Assembly: GCA_019694955.1 (NCBI GenBank)
Contig: JAIBAX010000003.1
Coordinates: 98,617 to 162,616 of the forward strand
DNA: 64,000 nt
Direction: 5' to 3'
Source: Chitinophagales bacterium
GTDB taxonomy: Bacteria > Bacteroidota > Bacteroidia > Chitinophagales > JADIYW01
Part shown: piece by piece, positions 16,619 to 25,787 of the stretch
Position numbering within the stretch: the first letter of the stretch is position 1
Layout of the letters: each line of letters opens with the position of its first letter
The notes under the pieces: generated by a model
Seen by the model: only the letters and a program-made list of their open reading frames with translations
Told to the model about the DNA's origin: nothing
Databases searched by the model: none
Made by a program: the position numbers and the translations under genes

Positions 16619-16898
16619 TTTTTCTTATTCTATTACAAAACTAACATAAATGGGTATATAAAAAGTTTCATCTGTGAAAAAAAACTTTGAATTCAGTAAT
16701 GGCAAGAATTATTCAAACTATGCATTTGCAAAATTATAGGGCAACTGTAATACAACCCCTTTGTAAACCAAAATAATACCTAATAATCTGAGTCCAGCTT
16801 TAGGATGTCCAATTTCTTCAAAAAAATAGTTTATCTTTTGAGAAAAATGTTAAAATGCAATATTTATTATTATTACATAAAGTTTTTTTTGTTTATCT

Positions 16899-16906
16899 TA
16901 GTTTTG
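16899..16906 (+). promoter_or_regulatory. Possible -7 element for the patatin-domain gene
   Basis: TAGTTTTG fits TAnnTTTG and lies 46 bp upstream of the ATG at 16953. A poly-T tract precedes it, but no well-spaced TTTG is clear. The surrounding 16619-16952 is strongly AT-rich and has no gene. Confidence 0.4.
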
Positions 16907-16952
16907 ATTAAAATGGAAATGATAGATTTTTTTGTACTAAAATTAAAAGAAC

Positions 16953-19900
16953 ATGCAAATTTCAAATTTCAAAACATTTAATGATCAATTTATAGCTATT
17001 GATCCAAATGGTAGATTTTATGTGGAGGGAGTTATGCCAACAAGCAATGGAAATATTCTTATTAACAATTTGTCTCATGATTTTGTGACATTCCCACAAA
17101 ACAGCGATCAATTGGAATTAGTTGGAGAAAACACATATAATAAGCTAAGACCATTTAGCTTTAATACAGATTCCATATTTGTAGAAAGTGAACTTGAACC
17201 TACCATAAAAATTGTTCCTTACTCAGTCTATTTTACTCGTGGAAATACATTAAGAAACCACAGATTAAATGCAGAAATTGTTCCTTTTTCAGGCAACTCT
17301 AATTTATATGTTGAGGTGGTCTTATTAGTAACATTGAGATTAAACCCTAATACTGTTGTAGATTTACCAATCATGTTTAATAGAACTACCAATACTTTTC
17401 AAATAGTTCAATTTAGAGAAAGTGGATCAGTCTTAATTGAAGATCTATCAGAATATTTTACGGAACAAGAGAGAGAGGGAATCAGATTCAAAATGCACAT
17501 TCAAAATAATAGAATTCATATCAAAGGCATCAATAACCAATTTTTAACTTGTACAGGAGATAGAATTGTTGGAAACACTCAAAATGCCTTTGAATACGAG
17601 GCATTTGGTATTTATAGAGCATTAAAGCCTTTTTGCGATATTATTTACAATAATGATATGGTGTATCTAAAATCCAATAATAACCGTTACTGGGGTGTCC
17701 AAAATATTGAAGGTGAACTCCTTGTTGTAAATACAAACATAGAGCCAGAGACTATGTTTGTTATTGAATATATAGAAAATAGTACCGAACCTTTAGGACA
17801 TGGAAGGGCAGTAAGGTTTGCAATCAGTGATTTTGGTGCTATGTTTGGCCAAACTTCTCTTTCAGGTTACCTTTACCTTAAATCGAATGGTCAGATCGGG
17901 GTTACACAAGATGGTAGTTTGGCAGCTTGTGTTTTTCAAATAAACTACTATAAATTGATGCGATTAGCCTATAATGGTGAAAGAGCAGATAATTATAGTT
18001 ATGCTTCCATAGCTGGTGCTGATGTTTTAAATAGAGGGTATGGATTTGCACGTAATCAGGCATATATTTCTGTTGGGCCGCGAACAGGTATGTCTGCCTT
18101 GAGGTCTTATACCGAAAGACTAACAGATAGAGTGAGTAGGGCAAATATTGCAACAAATTATGGCTATGATAAGTTAATAGAGAGTCAGAATGTAGTTTCT
18201 CCTTTAGTTCCTGATTTTATTACAATTGAAGGATATATTCATAACCATCCCATCGAGGGAGGGATTCCACTAAGAAATTATTATAACATCAACCGTCGTG
18301 ATTGGATGCTTACAGCCCTCCCAATAGATGAGGCTTCTTGTGCAAGTGCACAATATACATATAGCCATGTAGAGGGTTTTGGAATTTCAATAGATTATTG
18401 TACACAAAAAGAAACCATTACTAAATTACATCTTTTAGACTCAGTTCAAGATTTAGATTTTTATACCATTACTTGGGAATCGTTACTTAGAATTGCAAAT
18501 AGTGTTGTATTAGATGAAGGTCAACGCGATATCCTTGATTCGGCAGTACTTGATATTAATCGAAATGATTTCGAAGAGAATCGTTCACTCTTATCCAATA
18601 CAAGACAAAGACTTCAAATAAAGCCAATATGGTTACCTTCAGATTACCTGAATAACCCTGGAGAACCACGTCCAGTTCGAGCATTAGTGTTAAGTGGTGG
18701 CGGTGCTAAAGGGTGTTTTGAAGTAGGTGCTATAAAGAAATTATGGGACGATGGATATAGACCCGATATAATTTGTGGCGTATCTGTTGGCTCCATTAAT
18801 GCAATTAAACTTGCCGAAATGCGCGATGATAGTGCAGACCGATTAGTAGCGTTGTGGCGTACTTTTACAAATGAGCGCAATAGAATATTTTATAATCAAC
18901 ATTACCTCAAAATTCTATTAAAATTATTAGATCAAGTAGGTGGTGCCGCAAAAGATACAGGTATATCAGCAGCTGTTGGAACTTTCTTAGCAGGTCCATT
19001 CGGTTTATTGGCAGGGGCTGGTATAGGAAATGAACTAAGTAATCTTGATGAAAAAGGCGCCAGATTTTTCAATTATGCTATAACCTTAATGAATTCTCTT
19101 CATTCTATGGATCCTTTAAGGCAACGTTTAGTTGAAGAAGTAAATCCTTCATTATTATATGCTGCAAGTGAAAGCGTGAAATTAAGACTATGTATGACAG
19201 ATATAAAAACAGGTCAGTTTTATTCTGTTACTGGTCCAAATAGGAACTGGGGCGAAGCCAATGCAAGAATGGGGATGGTTGACGTTGAACCAGACCACCA
19301 GATTGGACATAATTGGTTAACCTATCCCATTTATGGTGCTCAGGGATATGCTATGGATTTAGTCAACGCAGTATATGCAAGCAGTGCTTTACCAGCATTC
19401 ATGGAACCCATGCAATTAAAATTTAACGATATTCAAGTGGAAAGAATTGGTGACACCAACATAAGCAGATTGGTCGCTTCACTACCTGATGGGTTAGAAG
19501 AATTAATTCGTATCACAAGAAGGATAAGTGAAGGAGACAGCAATTTGACTGATGGTGATGCAAGTGAAATTTCAAGAATAATCAATCAATATTATCAACA
19601 TGGCGAATCTTATGCAAATAAACTAAACAGATACAGTACAGATGGCATAAGAGGATTTGAGTCAACCAAAACACTAGCTTTTGATGGCGGTTTGCGAGAT
19701 GTATTGCCGATTAGAACAGCTATGAGATTGGGTGCAACAGAAATTATTTGTATTACGGGTGATAGAATGCACAATTTTAATCATGTATATTCAGCAACAA
19801 GTAGAGTCCATTATGGTGGATTGACTAATCACGATTTTTCTGGTATAAACTTTTCCAATATCCCTTTAGTAAAACATATTTTAGGTCTACTTGGTATTTT

Positions 19901-20270
19901 TATCAACGAAATAGGTAGAACTGACATATTATTATCTCTTCAACAAGTTGAAGGAGCTAATTTTATAAAAAAAGCTATGGAATTGCTTCCAGATGATAGG
20001 AAGCAGGAGTTTATGAATTATATCAATAAAAATATTAATGAAATGGCAAAAAATAAATATAGAGCTTTTGGTGCAACTACTGCCTTAGGAGGTAATTTAG
20101 AACAGAATAACCCATACTCTACCTATGGCAATGTAAAGATTTCTTATATAGCACCTGATAGAGAAATCATTGATGCACTAGCATTTGAAAGTGGAGCTGC
20201 TGTAGAAGAAGGGATGCACTTAGGTTATGAAATGGCTAAAAATCCAATTGTTTTAACAAATGGTTTGTAA
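16953..20270 (+). CDS. Large patatin-like phospholipase with beta-rich N-terminal half
   Basis: The protein has 1105 residues. From about residue 565 it is a patatin domain: VRALVLSGGGAKGCFEVGAI (glycine-rich oxyanion loop), ICGVSVGSINAIKLAE (GxSxG with the nucleophilic serine) and LAFDGGLRDVLPIRTA (catalytic Asp of DGG). The domain hydrolyses membrane lipids in known relatives. The first half has no signal peptide and repeats motifs such as YLKSNNNRYWGVQN and YLYLKSNGQIGVTQDG, which resemble fascin- or ricin-like beta-trefoils. The gene is more AT-rich than its neighbours, suggesting transfer. It could be a secreted effector or a defence lipase. Confidence 0.8.
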   Translation: MQISNFKTFNDQFIAIDPNGRFYVEGVMPTSNGNILINNLSHDFVTFPQNSDQLELVGENTYNKLRPFSFNTDSIFVESELEPTIKIVPYSVYFTRGNTLRNHRLNAEIVPFSGNSNLYVEVVLLVTLRLNPNTVVDLPIMFNRTTNTFQIVQFRESGSVLIEDLSEYFTEQEREGIRFKMHIQNNRIHIKGINNQFLTCTGDRIVGNTQNAFEYEAFGIYRALKPFCDIIYNNDMVYLKSNNNRYWGVQNIEGELLVVNTNIEPETMFVIEYIENSTEPLGHGRAVRFAISDFGAMFGQTSLSGYLYLKSNGQIGVTQDGSLAACVFQINYYKLMRLAYNGERADNYSYASIAGADVLNRGYGFARNQAYISVGPRTGMSALRSYTERLTDRVSRANIATNYGYDKLIESQNVVSPLVPDFITIEGYIHNHPIEGGIPLRNYYNINRRDWMLTALPIDEASCASAQYTYSHVEGFGISIDYCTQKETITKLHLLDSVQDLDFYTITWESLLRIANSVVLDEGQRDILDSAVLDINRNDFEENRSLLSNTRQRLQIKPIWLPSDYLNNPGEPRPVRALVLSGGGAKGCFEVGAIKKLWDDGYRPDIICGVSVGSINAIKLAEMRDDSADRLVALWRTFTNERNRIFYNQHYLKILLKLLDQVGGAAKDTGISAAVGTFLAGPFGLLAGAGIGNELSNLDEKGARFFNYAITLMNSLHSMDPLRQRLVEEVNPSLLYAASESVKLRLCMTDIKTGQFYSVTGPNRNWGEANARMGMVDVEPDHQIGHNWLTYPIYGAQGYAMDLVNAVYASSALPAFMEPMQLKFNDIQVERIGDTNISRLVASLPDGLEELIRITRRISEGDSNLTDGDASEISRIINQYYQHGESYANKLNRYSTDGIRGFESTKTLAFDGGLRDVLPIRTAMRLGATEIICITGDRMHNFNHVYSATSRVHYGGLTNHDFSGINFSNIPLVKHILGLLGIFINEIGRTDILLSLQQVEGANFIKKAMELLPDDRKQEFMNYINKNINEMAKNKYRAFGATTALGGNLEQNNPYSTYGNVKISYIAPDREIIDALAFESGAAVEEGMHLGYEMAKNPIVLTNGL

Positions 20271-20612
20271 ATAAAAAAATAATCTTACCACAAAATTATT
20301 TTTTTATTTAATAAACATTGTATCATTATAGCATTTTAGTAGATATTTAACGTGAATTCGGCCTGTAGAAAAACATGGTGTAAAAAAGTTTATCTCTGAA
20401 ATAATTCTTGTAATATAAAAAGCATTACATGGATATAATATTAATGATGTTCGTGATTTACACCAAGCATAAATTTTAGGAGCTTTGCTTCATTACATGA
20501 TTCCACCGATGTTCACGCTTGAGTAGACAGTTTTTATTCAATAAGCAAACCTCAATTAGCTTTAAACAATCAATAAGTTGTAGATTTGAATAAATTGAAG
20601 AATCAAAAAGTT
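20271..20612. other. AT-rich gap between patatin gene and its neighbour
   Basis: No complete gene is visible. A short frame around 20419-20473 reads KALHGYNINDVRDLHQA without a start and may be the remnant of a coding sequence. The rest is low-complexity AT. Confidence 0.4.
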
Positions 20613-21110
20613 ATGGGGCAGTACTTTAAAATCGTTAACCTAACAAAGAAGTATTATATAAATTACGGCAATTTTGGTGAAAATGTAAAGTTCTCTGGAA
20701 TCGGTAGTGGGTTACATTCTATTATATTATGTAGGCTGCTAACATCAGTTTCAGGACAGGACTCAACACTCAGTTCAAATCAAAATCAACTCCTTTCGTT
20801 AGGCAGTTGGATTGGCGATACGGTGGTTGTTTGCGGGGATGGGGATGATATTGGCAAATTTTCAATTAATGATGATAATTTATATTCAGCAGTCGAGCTA
20901 GACGATGGCTTTATAGATATAACTTATGAATCTTTCAGTTGGATTGCCTGTGATAAAACAATATTTGAAACGTTTATTCAAAATGGTTCTATTAAGGAAG
21001 CATTCATCCCATTCATTTATTATTCTATTTTCTCTTTGAAGAATGGAATTTTGGAACGCTATATGTTAGCGTATTTTGGGAAAGATTGGATTAAAAAGCT
21101 AACGATGTAA
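20613..21110 (+). CDS. Hypothetical protein of the MGQYYKI type
   Basis: The start is placed at ATG 20613 because MGQYFKIVNLTKKYYINYGN matches the N-terminus of a widespread small bacterial family beginning MGQYYKIVNL. The 165-residue product also shows the usual GDTVVVCGDGDDI block and a C-terminal amphipathic helix. There is no signal peptide or membrane segment. The function of this family is not established; members are often found beside toxins or mobile genes. It follows the patatin gene on the same strand and is a candidate partner. Confidence 0.6.
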   Translation: MGQYFKIVNLTKKYYINYGNFGENVKFSGIGSGLHSIILCRLLTSVSGQDSTLSSNQNQLLSLGSWIGDTVVVCGDGDDIGKFSINDDNLYSAVELDDGFIDITYESFSWIACDKTIFETFIQNGSIKEAFIPFIYYSIFSLKNGILERYMLAYFGKDWIKKLTM

Positions 21111-21117
21111 AATATAA

Positions 21118-23004
21118 TCAGAACCCAACAATCTTCAACTCCGTCCGTCTATTGAGTGCTCTTCCTTCTTCGGTTGCATTGGTAGAAATGGGTTGGGTAT
21201 CACCCATTCCTTTTGGTTTCATTCTATCGTTCGCAATCCCCTTTGAGGTGAGGTATGCTACCACCGCTTTTGCCCTATTCTCCGATAGGGTTTGGTTATA
21301 TGATTTAGAACCTTGATTATCGGTATGTCCAATCAATTCCACTTTTAACGTAGGATTTTCCTTGAGTAGTTGTACCAATTTATCCAATTCTACATACGAC
21401 TTCGGTTGCAGTTCATACTTATCTAAATCAAAGAAAACATTTCTTAGAATCGTTGTCCCACCAATTTCTATGGGACTTAAAGACACACTTAACTCATAGG
21501 GTTTGTCGACAAAATTCTCTTTAAAATTATAATTTTCGGAATAGAACAAGTATCCTTTTTTATTGATATTCAAAGCATAATCTTTACCTGCCGGCAATGT
21601 TGCCAAGAAAGAACCGTCCTTCAAAGTAATGCCATTCTGAATTGGTGTTTTTGTTTCAATGTCGATAAAACTGTAGTTAACATCTATCGGTTGGTTGGTT
21701 TTCTTATCCACCACTTTCGCTTTCACATAACTCACCTGATTCGGTCTGTCTATTTCCGGCAAATCAAAGCTATAAATGTCTAATTTTCCGAAACCGTCTT
21801 TCCTATCGCTGGCATAAAAGGCCTTTTTACCATTCAATGACACCATCAAGCTTCCGTCATGGCCACTGGTATTGATTGGATAACCCAAATTTCTTACGGC
21901 AGTCCATTTACCATTTATTTTTTTTGCCATAAATAAATCATGCCCGCCAAAACCGGGGTGACCATTTGAGGAGAAATATAAGGTTACTCCATCAGCATGT
22001 ATGAAGGGAGATTGTTCATCTGCTGCGGTATTTATCTCTGGCCCTACATTCTCAGGTTTACTCCATTGATAATTGGCACCTAAAGTGGAAACCCATAAGT
22101 CTTTACCACCGTAACCTCCGGGACGGTCAGAGGTAAAGAATAGGTAACGCCCATCCGCAGAAAAACTCGGTTGGCTTTCCCAACTGGCAGAATTTATGGG
22201 TGACCCAATAAATTCGGCTTTGGACCATTCTTTGCCATTGCTAATTGAATACATAATATCACAACTCCCTAATCCATAAGGTCGGTTGCAGGCTGTAAAG
22301 AATAAAAACTTCCCATCTGCCGAAACGCCGTGTGCACCTTCATTATCTTTAGAATTCACCAATGTGGAGAGGCTTGTAGCTTTCTTCCAAGAAGAGGAGT
22401 CTTGTCGCTCTGCTACATATATATCTTCCTGACCATTTAGCAATCGAGTAAAAAACAAGAGATTCCCATCTGCAGTAAAATAAGGCAGATATTCACTATT
22501 TTCAGAATTCACACCATCACCGATATTTACCGGATTAAAAGGAAGTGGACTTTTAATGGCTACTTTTGCAAACTCACATGAATTTTTCATTTGCACATTC
22601 TTCGGTCTAGTTGCAGGGTTGATATCCGTAAAAGCGAGATACTTGTCAAAATACGGAATAGCTTCTTCATACTTCTGTTGATAAAAATAGGCTTCTCCAA
22701 CATAGGAATAAATAAGTTTCGGCGCTTTAGGGTCGTTGCTTAGTATAAGTTTATATTGGGTAATGGCCTTTTCATAGTCCTTTTTATTAAAATAAATATC
22801 TCCTAACATCCAACGGGCGTTGGTATGCTTAGGGTCGATAGTCAGAACGGCATTCAATTCTTGGATGGCCATTTCTATTTCTCCCGTTCCATAATACCCT
22901 TTTGCTATTTCCATTTTTTTCTGGATTTTAGGATCGGTAGATTGCGCGCAGACCATACCTACGCCCAACATTATACAACATATGCAAAAGAAAATCCGCT
23001 TCAT
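21118..23004 (-). CDS. PorE-like TPR/PD40/CRD/OmpA envelope protein
   Basis: The 628-residue exported protein has a signal peptide (MKRIFFCICCIMLGVGMVCA). It has TPRs at about 25-140 (GYYGTGEIEMAIQELNAVLT, GDIYFNKKDYEKAITQYKLI) and a PD40 beta-propeller at about 170-400 with repeated FSADGRYLFFTSDRPGGYGG-type blades. A carboxypeptidase-regulatory-like domain follows near 405-500. The C-terminal OmpA peptidoglycan-binding domain reads VELIGHTDNQGSKSYNQTLS and AKAVVAYLTSKGI. This is the architecture of PorE, a T9SS-associated peptidoglycan anchor, but paralogues are common in Bacteroidetes, so the T9SS role is inferred. Confidence 0.8.
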   Translation of the reverse strand: MKRIFFCICCIMLGVGMVCAQSTDPKIQKKMEIAKGYYGTGEIEMAIQELNAVLTIDPKHTNARWMLGDIYFNKKDYEKAITQYKLILSNDPKAPKLIYSYVGEAYFYQQKYEEAIPYFDKYLAFTDINPATRPKNVQMKNSCEFAKVAIKSPLPFNPVNIGDGVNSENSEYLPYFTADGNLLFFTRLLNGQEDIYVAERQDSSSWKKATSLSTLVNSKDNEGAHGVSADGKFLFFTACNRPYGLGSCDIMYSISNGKEWSKAEFIGSPINSASWESQPSFSADGRYLFFTSDRPGGYGGKDLWVSTLGANYQWSKPENVGPEINTAADEQSPFIHADGVTLYFSSNGHPGFGGHDLFMAKKINGKWTAVRNLGYPINTSGHDGSLMVSLNGKKAFYASDRKDGFGKLDIYSFDLPEIDRPNQVSYVKAKVVDKKTNQPIDVNYSFIDIETKTPIQNGITLKDGSFLATLPAGKDYALNINKKGYLFYSENYNFKENFVDKPYELSVSLSPIEIGGTTILRNVFFDLDKYELQPKSYVELDKLVQLLKENPTLKVELIGHTDNQGSKSYNQTLSENRAKAVVAYLTSKGIANDRMKPKGMGDTQPISTNATEEGRALNRRTELKIVGF

Positions 23005-23056
23005 CCTATAAATATACGTTCAAAATTATGCCAAATTATATTCCGGTGTCAAAAAA

Positions 23057-23677
23057 TTATGGAATACCCAAATACTTATGTGTTTGAATAGATAAACGCC
23101 ATTCAGGATGAGCCTTTATAAAGTCAATAATCAACGGCTCCATTTCCGACCTTTTGCTCCATTCCGGCTGAAGCAGCAATTGGCATGATTTGCCAACTTT
23201 ATCAACAAACCCTTCTGCCCAATTCAAGTCTGATTTATGATATACAATTACTTTCAACTCATTCGCCATCAACAAAGACTGGGAAAGGGGCGCTTTAAAC
23301 TTCTTCGGGCTCACGCATATCCAATCCCAATGTCCGGTTATGGGATAAGCGCCTGAGGTTTCTAAATTCGTTTTTAGGTGATTTTCCTGCAAAGCCTTGG
23401 TTAGTGGCACCAAATCATACATACAAGGTTCTCCGCCTGTAACGACCACCAAATTCGCAGGATGTTCTTTTATGGCACGCACCAAATCACTATATAATAC
23501 ATGCTGTTCCTTCGTGGCTATCCAAGATTCCTTTACATCGCACCATACGCAACCTACATCACATCCTGCCAGACGAATAAAGTAGGCCGCCTTTCCGGCG
23601 AACATTCCTTCTCCCTGAAGGGTATAAAAATGCTCCATAACCGGAACAGCAAATGGTATATCGACGTCAATATTCAT
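23057..23677 (-). CDS. queE: 7-carboxy-7-deazaguanine synthase
   Basis: The 206-residue radical-SAM enzyme of queuosine precursor synthesis converts carboxytetrahydropterin to 7-carboxy-7-deazaguanine. It begins with the QueE signature FYTLQGEGMFAGKAAYFIRL and has the CX3CX2C cluster motif in AGCDVGCVWCDVKESW, which binds the 4Fe-4S cluster. LVVVTGGEPCMYDL is the glycine-rich SAM loop. WDWICVSPKKF and LLLQPEWS complete the family pattern. It is monocistronic here, with other queuosine genes absent from the window. Confidence 0.92.
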   Translation of the reverse strand: MNIDVDIPFAVPVMEHFYTLQGEGMFAGKAAYFIRLAGCDVGCVWCDVKESWIATKEQHVLYSDLVRAIKEHPANLVVVTGGEPCMYDLVPLTKALQENHLKTNLETSGAYPITGHWDWICVSPKKFKAPLSQSLLMANELKVIVYHKSDLNWAEGFVDKVGKSCQLLLQPEWSKRSEMEPLIIDFIKAHPEWRLSIQTHKYLGIP

Positions 23678-23840
23678 TGTGACAAAGGTAAGTATATTGA
23701 GGTTATCTATCCGTGTACTTAATGACTTTATTATTAATTGTTTGTAAAAGCATGCAAATTTTTCTTAACAAGATTGCATTATTCAGGGAAAACTCTTTTC
23801 TTGGAATAATAATTGTAAATTAAATAAAAAAAACAGTACA

Positions 23841-25760
23841 TTGAGGTATCTATTATTATCTTTTTTATGGTTTATAACGTGGGCAGGGTTTGCACAGAAG
23901 CCTACTGATTATGCATATTTAAATGCGAAATATCCTGATGAGGACGGCGTATTTCTCAACAATAGCGAAAGTGCCGAAATCGTTTTCGAAGGAGATTCCC
24001 TCAAAATTATTAATGGGAACAGCTCTGAATTTTATCTAATCACGGAGGCTGGTGGTGGCTATGCTGAAAGAAATTTACCTTATTCTTCGTTTATATCACT
24101 TCAATCCGTCAACGCAGTTACGCTAGCGCCCAATGGTGAAAAATACAAAGAAGTAAAAGTTACCGACATAAGCGATATCAGCCGCATCAACGGCGGTATC
24201 TTTTATGACGATACACGTTATAAGAAAATCATGTTTCCTTCATTGCTTAAAGGTGCTATTGCAAAACTTGACTATACGCAAGTATATCATGAGCCGCGCT
24301 TTCTTCCTGCTTTTTACTTCAACAGCTACGCGCCTGTTTTAAAGGCACAGTTTAGCATCACCTTTCCAGATGAAGTGAAGCTTTCTTATAAATTCTTAGG
24401 GAAGAATACAGATAAAATAAAGTTCAGTTCTGTGAAGAGTAAGGGTAAAACTACCTACACCTTTACCGCTACAGATATGGAAGCGATGGAATTTGAAAGT
24501 AACTCCCCTCCTTCTGAGAACATTTACCCACATGTCGTATTTTTTATCAACGAAGTGCAACATAATGGGAAAAACTATACCTACCTGAAGGATGTGCAAA
24601 ACCTGTATGATTGGTATTATTCTTTAACTGAACACGTCAACAAAAAGAAAGATGATAAGTTTCAGGAGTTGGTTAATAATATTACCGCTGGAAAGCAGAA
24701 TGACAGAGAAAAGGTCAAGGCAATTTTCTACTGGGTGCAAGACAATATCAAATACATTGCTTTTGAAGCGGGTTTAGAAGGGTTTGTGCCTGCGGAGGCC
24801 ACAACGGTTTGTAATAACAAATACGGTGATTGCAAGGGCATGGCCAGCATCATCTCTACCATGTGTAAGTATGCAGGTGTAGATGCGAAATTGGTATGGA
24901 TAGGTTCACGGGATATCGGTTATAAATATAGTGAGGTACCCTCTCCACTTTGTGATAATCATATGATTGCAGCGTATAAAGACAATGGTCAATGGGTATT
25001 TTTGGATGCTACCTGTGATTATTTAATGTATGGAATGCCGACGGATATGATTCAAGGAAAAGAAGCCCTCATCAGTATTGACAAAGGTAAATACGAACTT
25101 GTTGAAGTTCCGGTTGTCGATAAAGACATGAGTAGAAAGTATTCCAATATCGCTGTTTCTATTGACAATGGCATATTAAATGGCAAAGCGAATACCGCTT
25201 ACACCGGATATGAAAAAATCAACCAGATTTATCTATTGAGGAGCCAGCCGGAAAATAAATGGAAGGAACTCATGCAGGATGTATTGCAAACCGGCAATAA
25301 TAAATTTGAAGTCACGGATTTCTCCATAACAGGTCGGGAAGCACGGGAAGACTCCTTACAAATAACTTTCGATTTCAACATTCCCAACTACGCCAAACAA
25401 GTAGATGACGAATGTTATGTGAATCTTCACTTAGATAAAATGGGTAAAGATTCAAAAATTGATGTCGATAAAAGAAAAACGGATATCGTCTTAGATAATA
25501 AGTACAGAAATATTGATGTAGTAAAACTGAGCGTTCCCTCCGGTTATTCTATTGATTATGTTCCTGAAAATATGCGTTTCGACGGAAAAAAATTCGGTTT
25601 CACTATTCAATACACAAAATCTGCCAATGATGTCTCCCTTACACGAGAAATATGGATGGATACTTTGCAAATCACCACAGAAGATTTTGCACAATATAAT
25701 GAAATGATCAAAAAATTAAACTCGTGCTACTCGGATGTGGTAGTACTTAAAAAACAATAA
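23841..25760 (+). CDS. DUF3857 transglutaminase-like secreted protein, catalytic
   Basis: The 639-residue exported protein uses a TTG start (RYLLLSFLWFITWAGFAQ signal peptide). Residues about 45-210 form DUF3857. A transglutaminase-like core follows, with the triad visible: Cys in NNKYGDCKGMAS, His in LCDNHMIAAY and Asp in WVFLDATCDYL. A beta-rich C-terminal domain follows. Such proteins are periplasmic or surface proteins that are predicted cysteine peptidases or amidases. The gene directly precedes a paralogue. Confidence 0.8.
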   Translation: MRYLLLSFLWFITWAGFAQKPTDYAYLNAKYPDEDGVFLNNSESAEIVFEGDSLKIINGNSSEFYLITEAGGGYAERNLPYSSFISLQSVNAVTLAPNGEKYKEVKVTDISDISRINGGIFYDDTRYKKIMFPSLLKGAIAKLDYTQVYHEPRFLPAFYFNSYAPVLKAQFSITFPDEVKLSYKFLGKNTDKIKFSSVKSKGKTTYTFTATDMEAMEFESNSPPSENIYPHVVFFINEVQHNGKNYTYLKDVQNLYDWYYSLTEHVNKKKDDKFQELVNNITAGKQNDREKVKAIFYWVQDNIKYIAFEAGLEGFVPAEATTVCNNKYGDCKGMASIISTMCKYAGVDAKLVWIGSRDIGYKYSEVPSPLCDNHMIAAYKDNGQWVFLDATCDYLMYGMPTDMIQGKEALISIDKGKYELVEVPVVDKDMSRKYSNIAVSIDNGILNGKANTAYTGYEKINQIYLLRSQPENKWKELMQDVLQTGNNKFEVTDFSITGREAREDSLQITFDFNIPNYAKQVDDECYVNLHLDKMGKDSKIDVDKRKTDIVLDNKYRNIDVVKLSVPSGYSIDYVPENMRFDGKKFGFTIQYTKSANDVSLTREIWMDTLQITTEDFAQYNEMIKKLNSCYSDVVVLKKQ

Positions 25761-25787
25761 CACTTTCTCCTTACAATTTAAACAATC

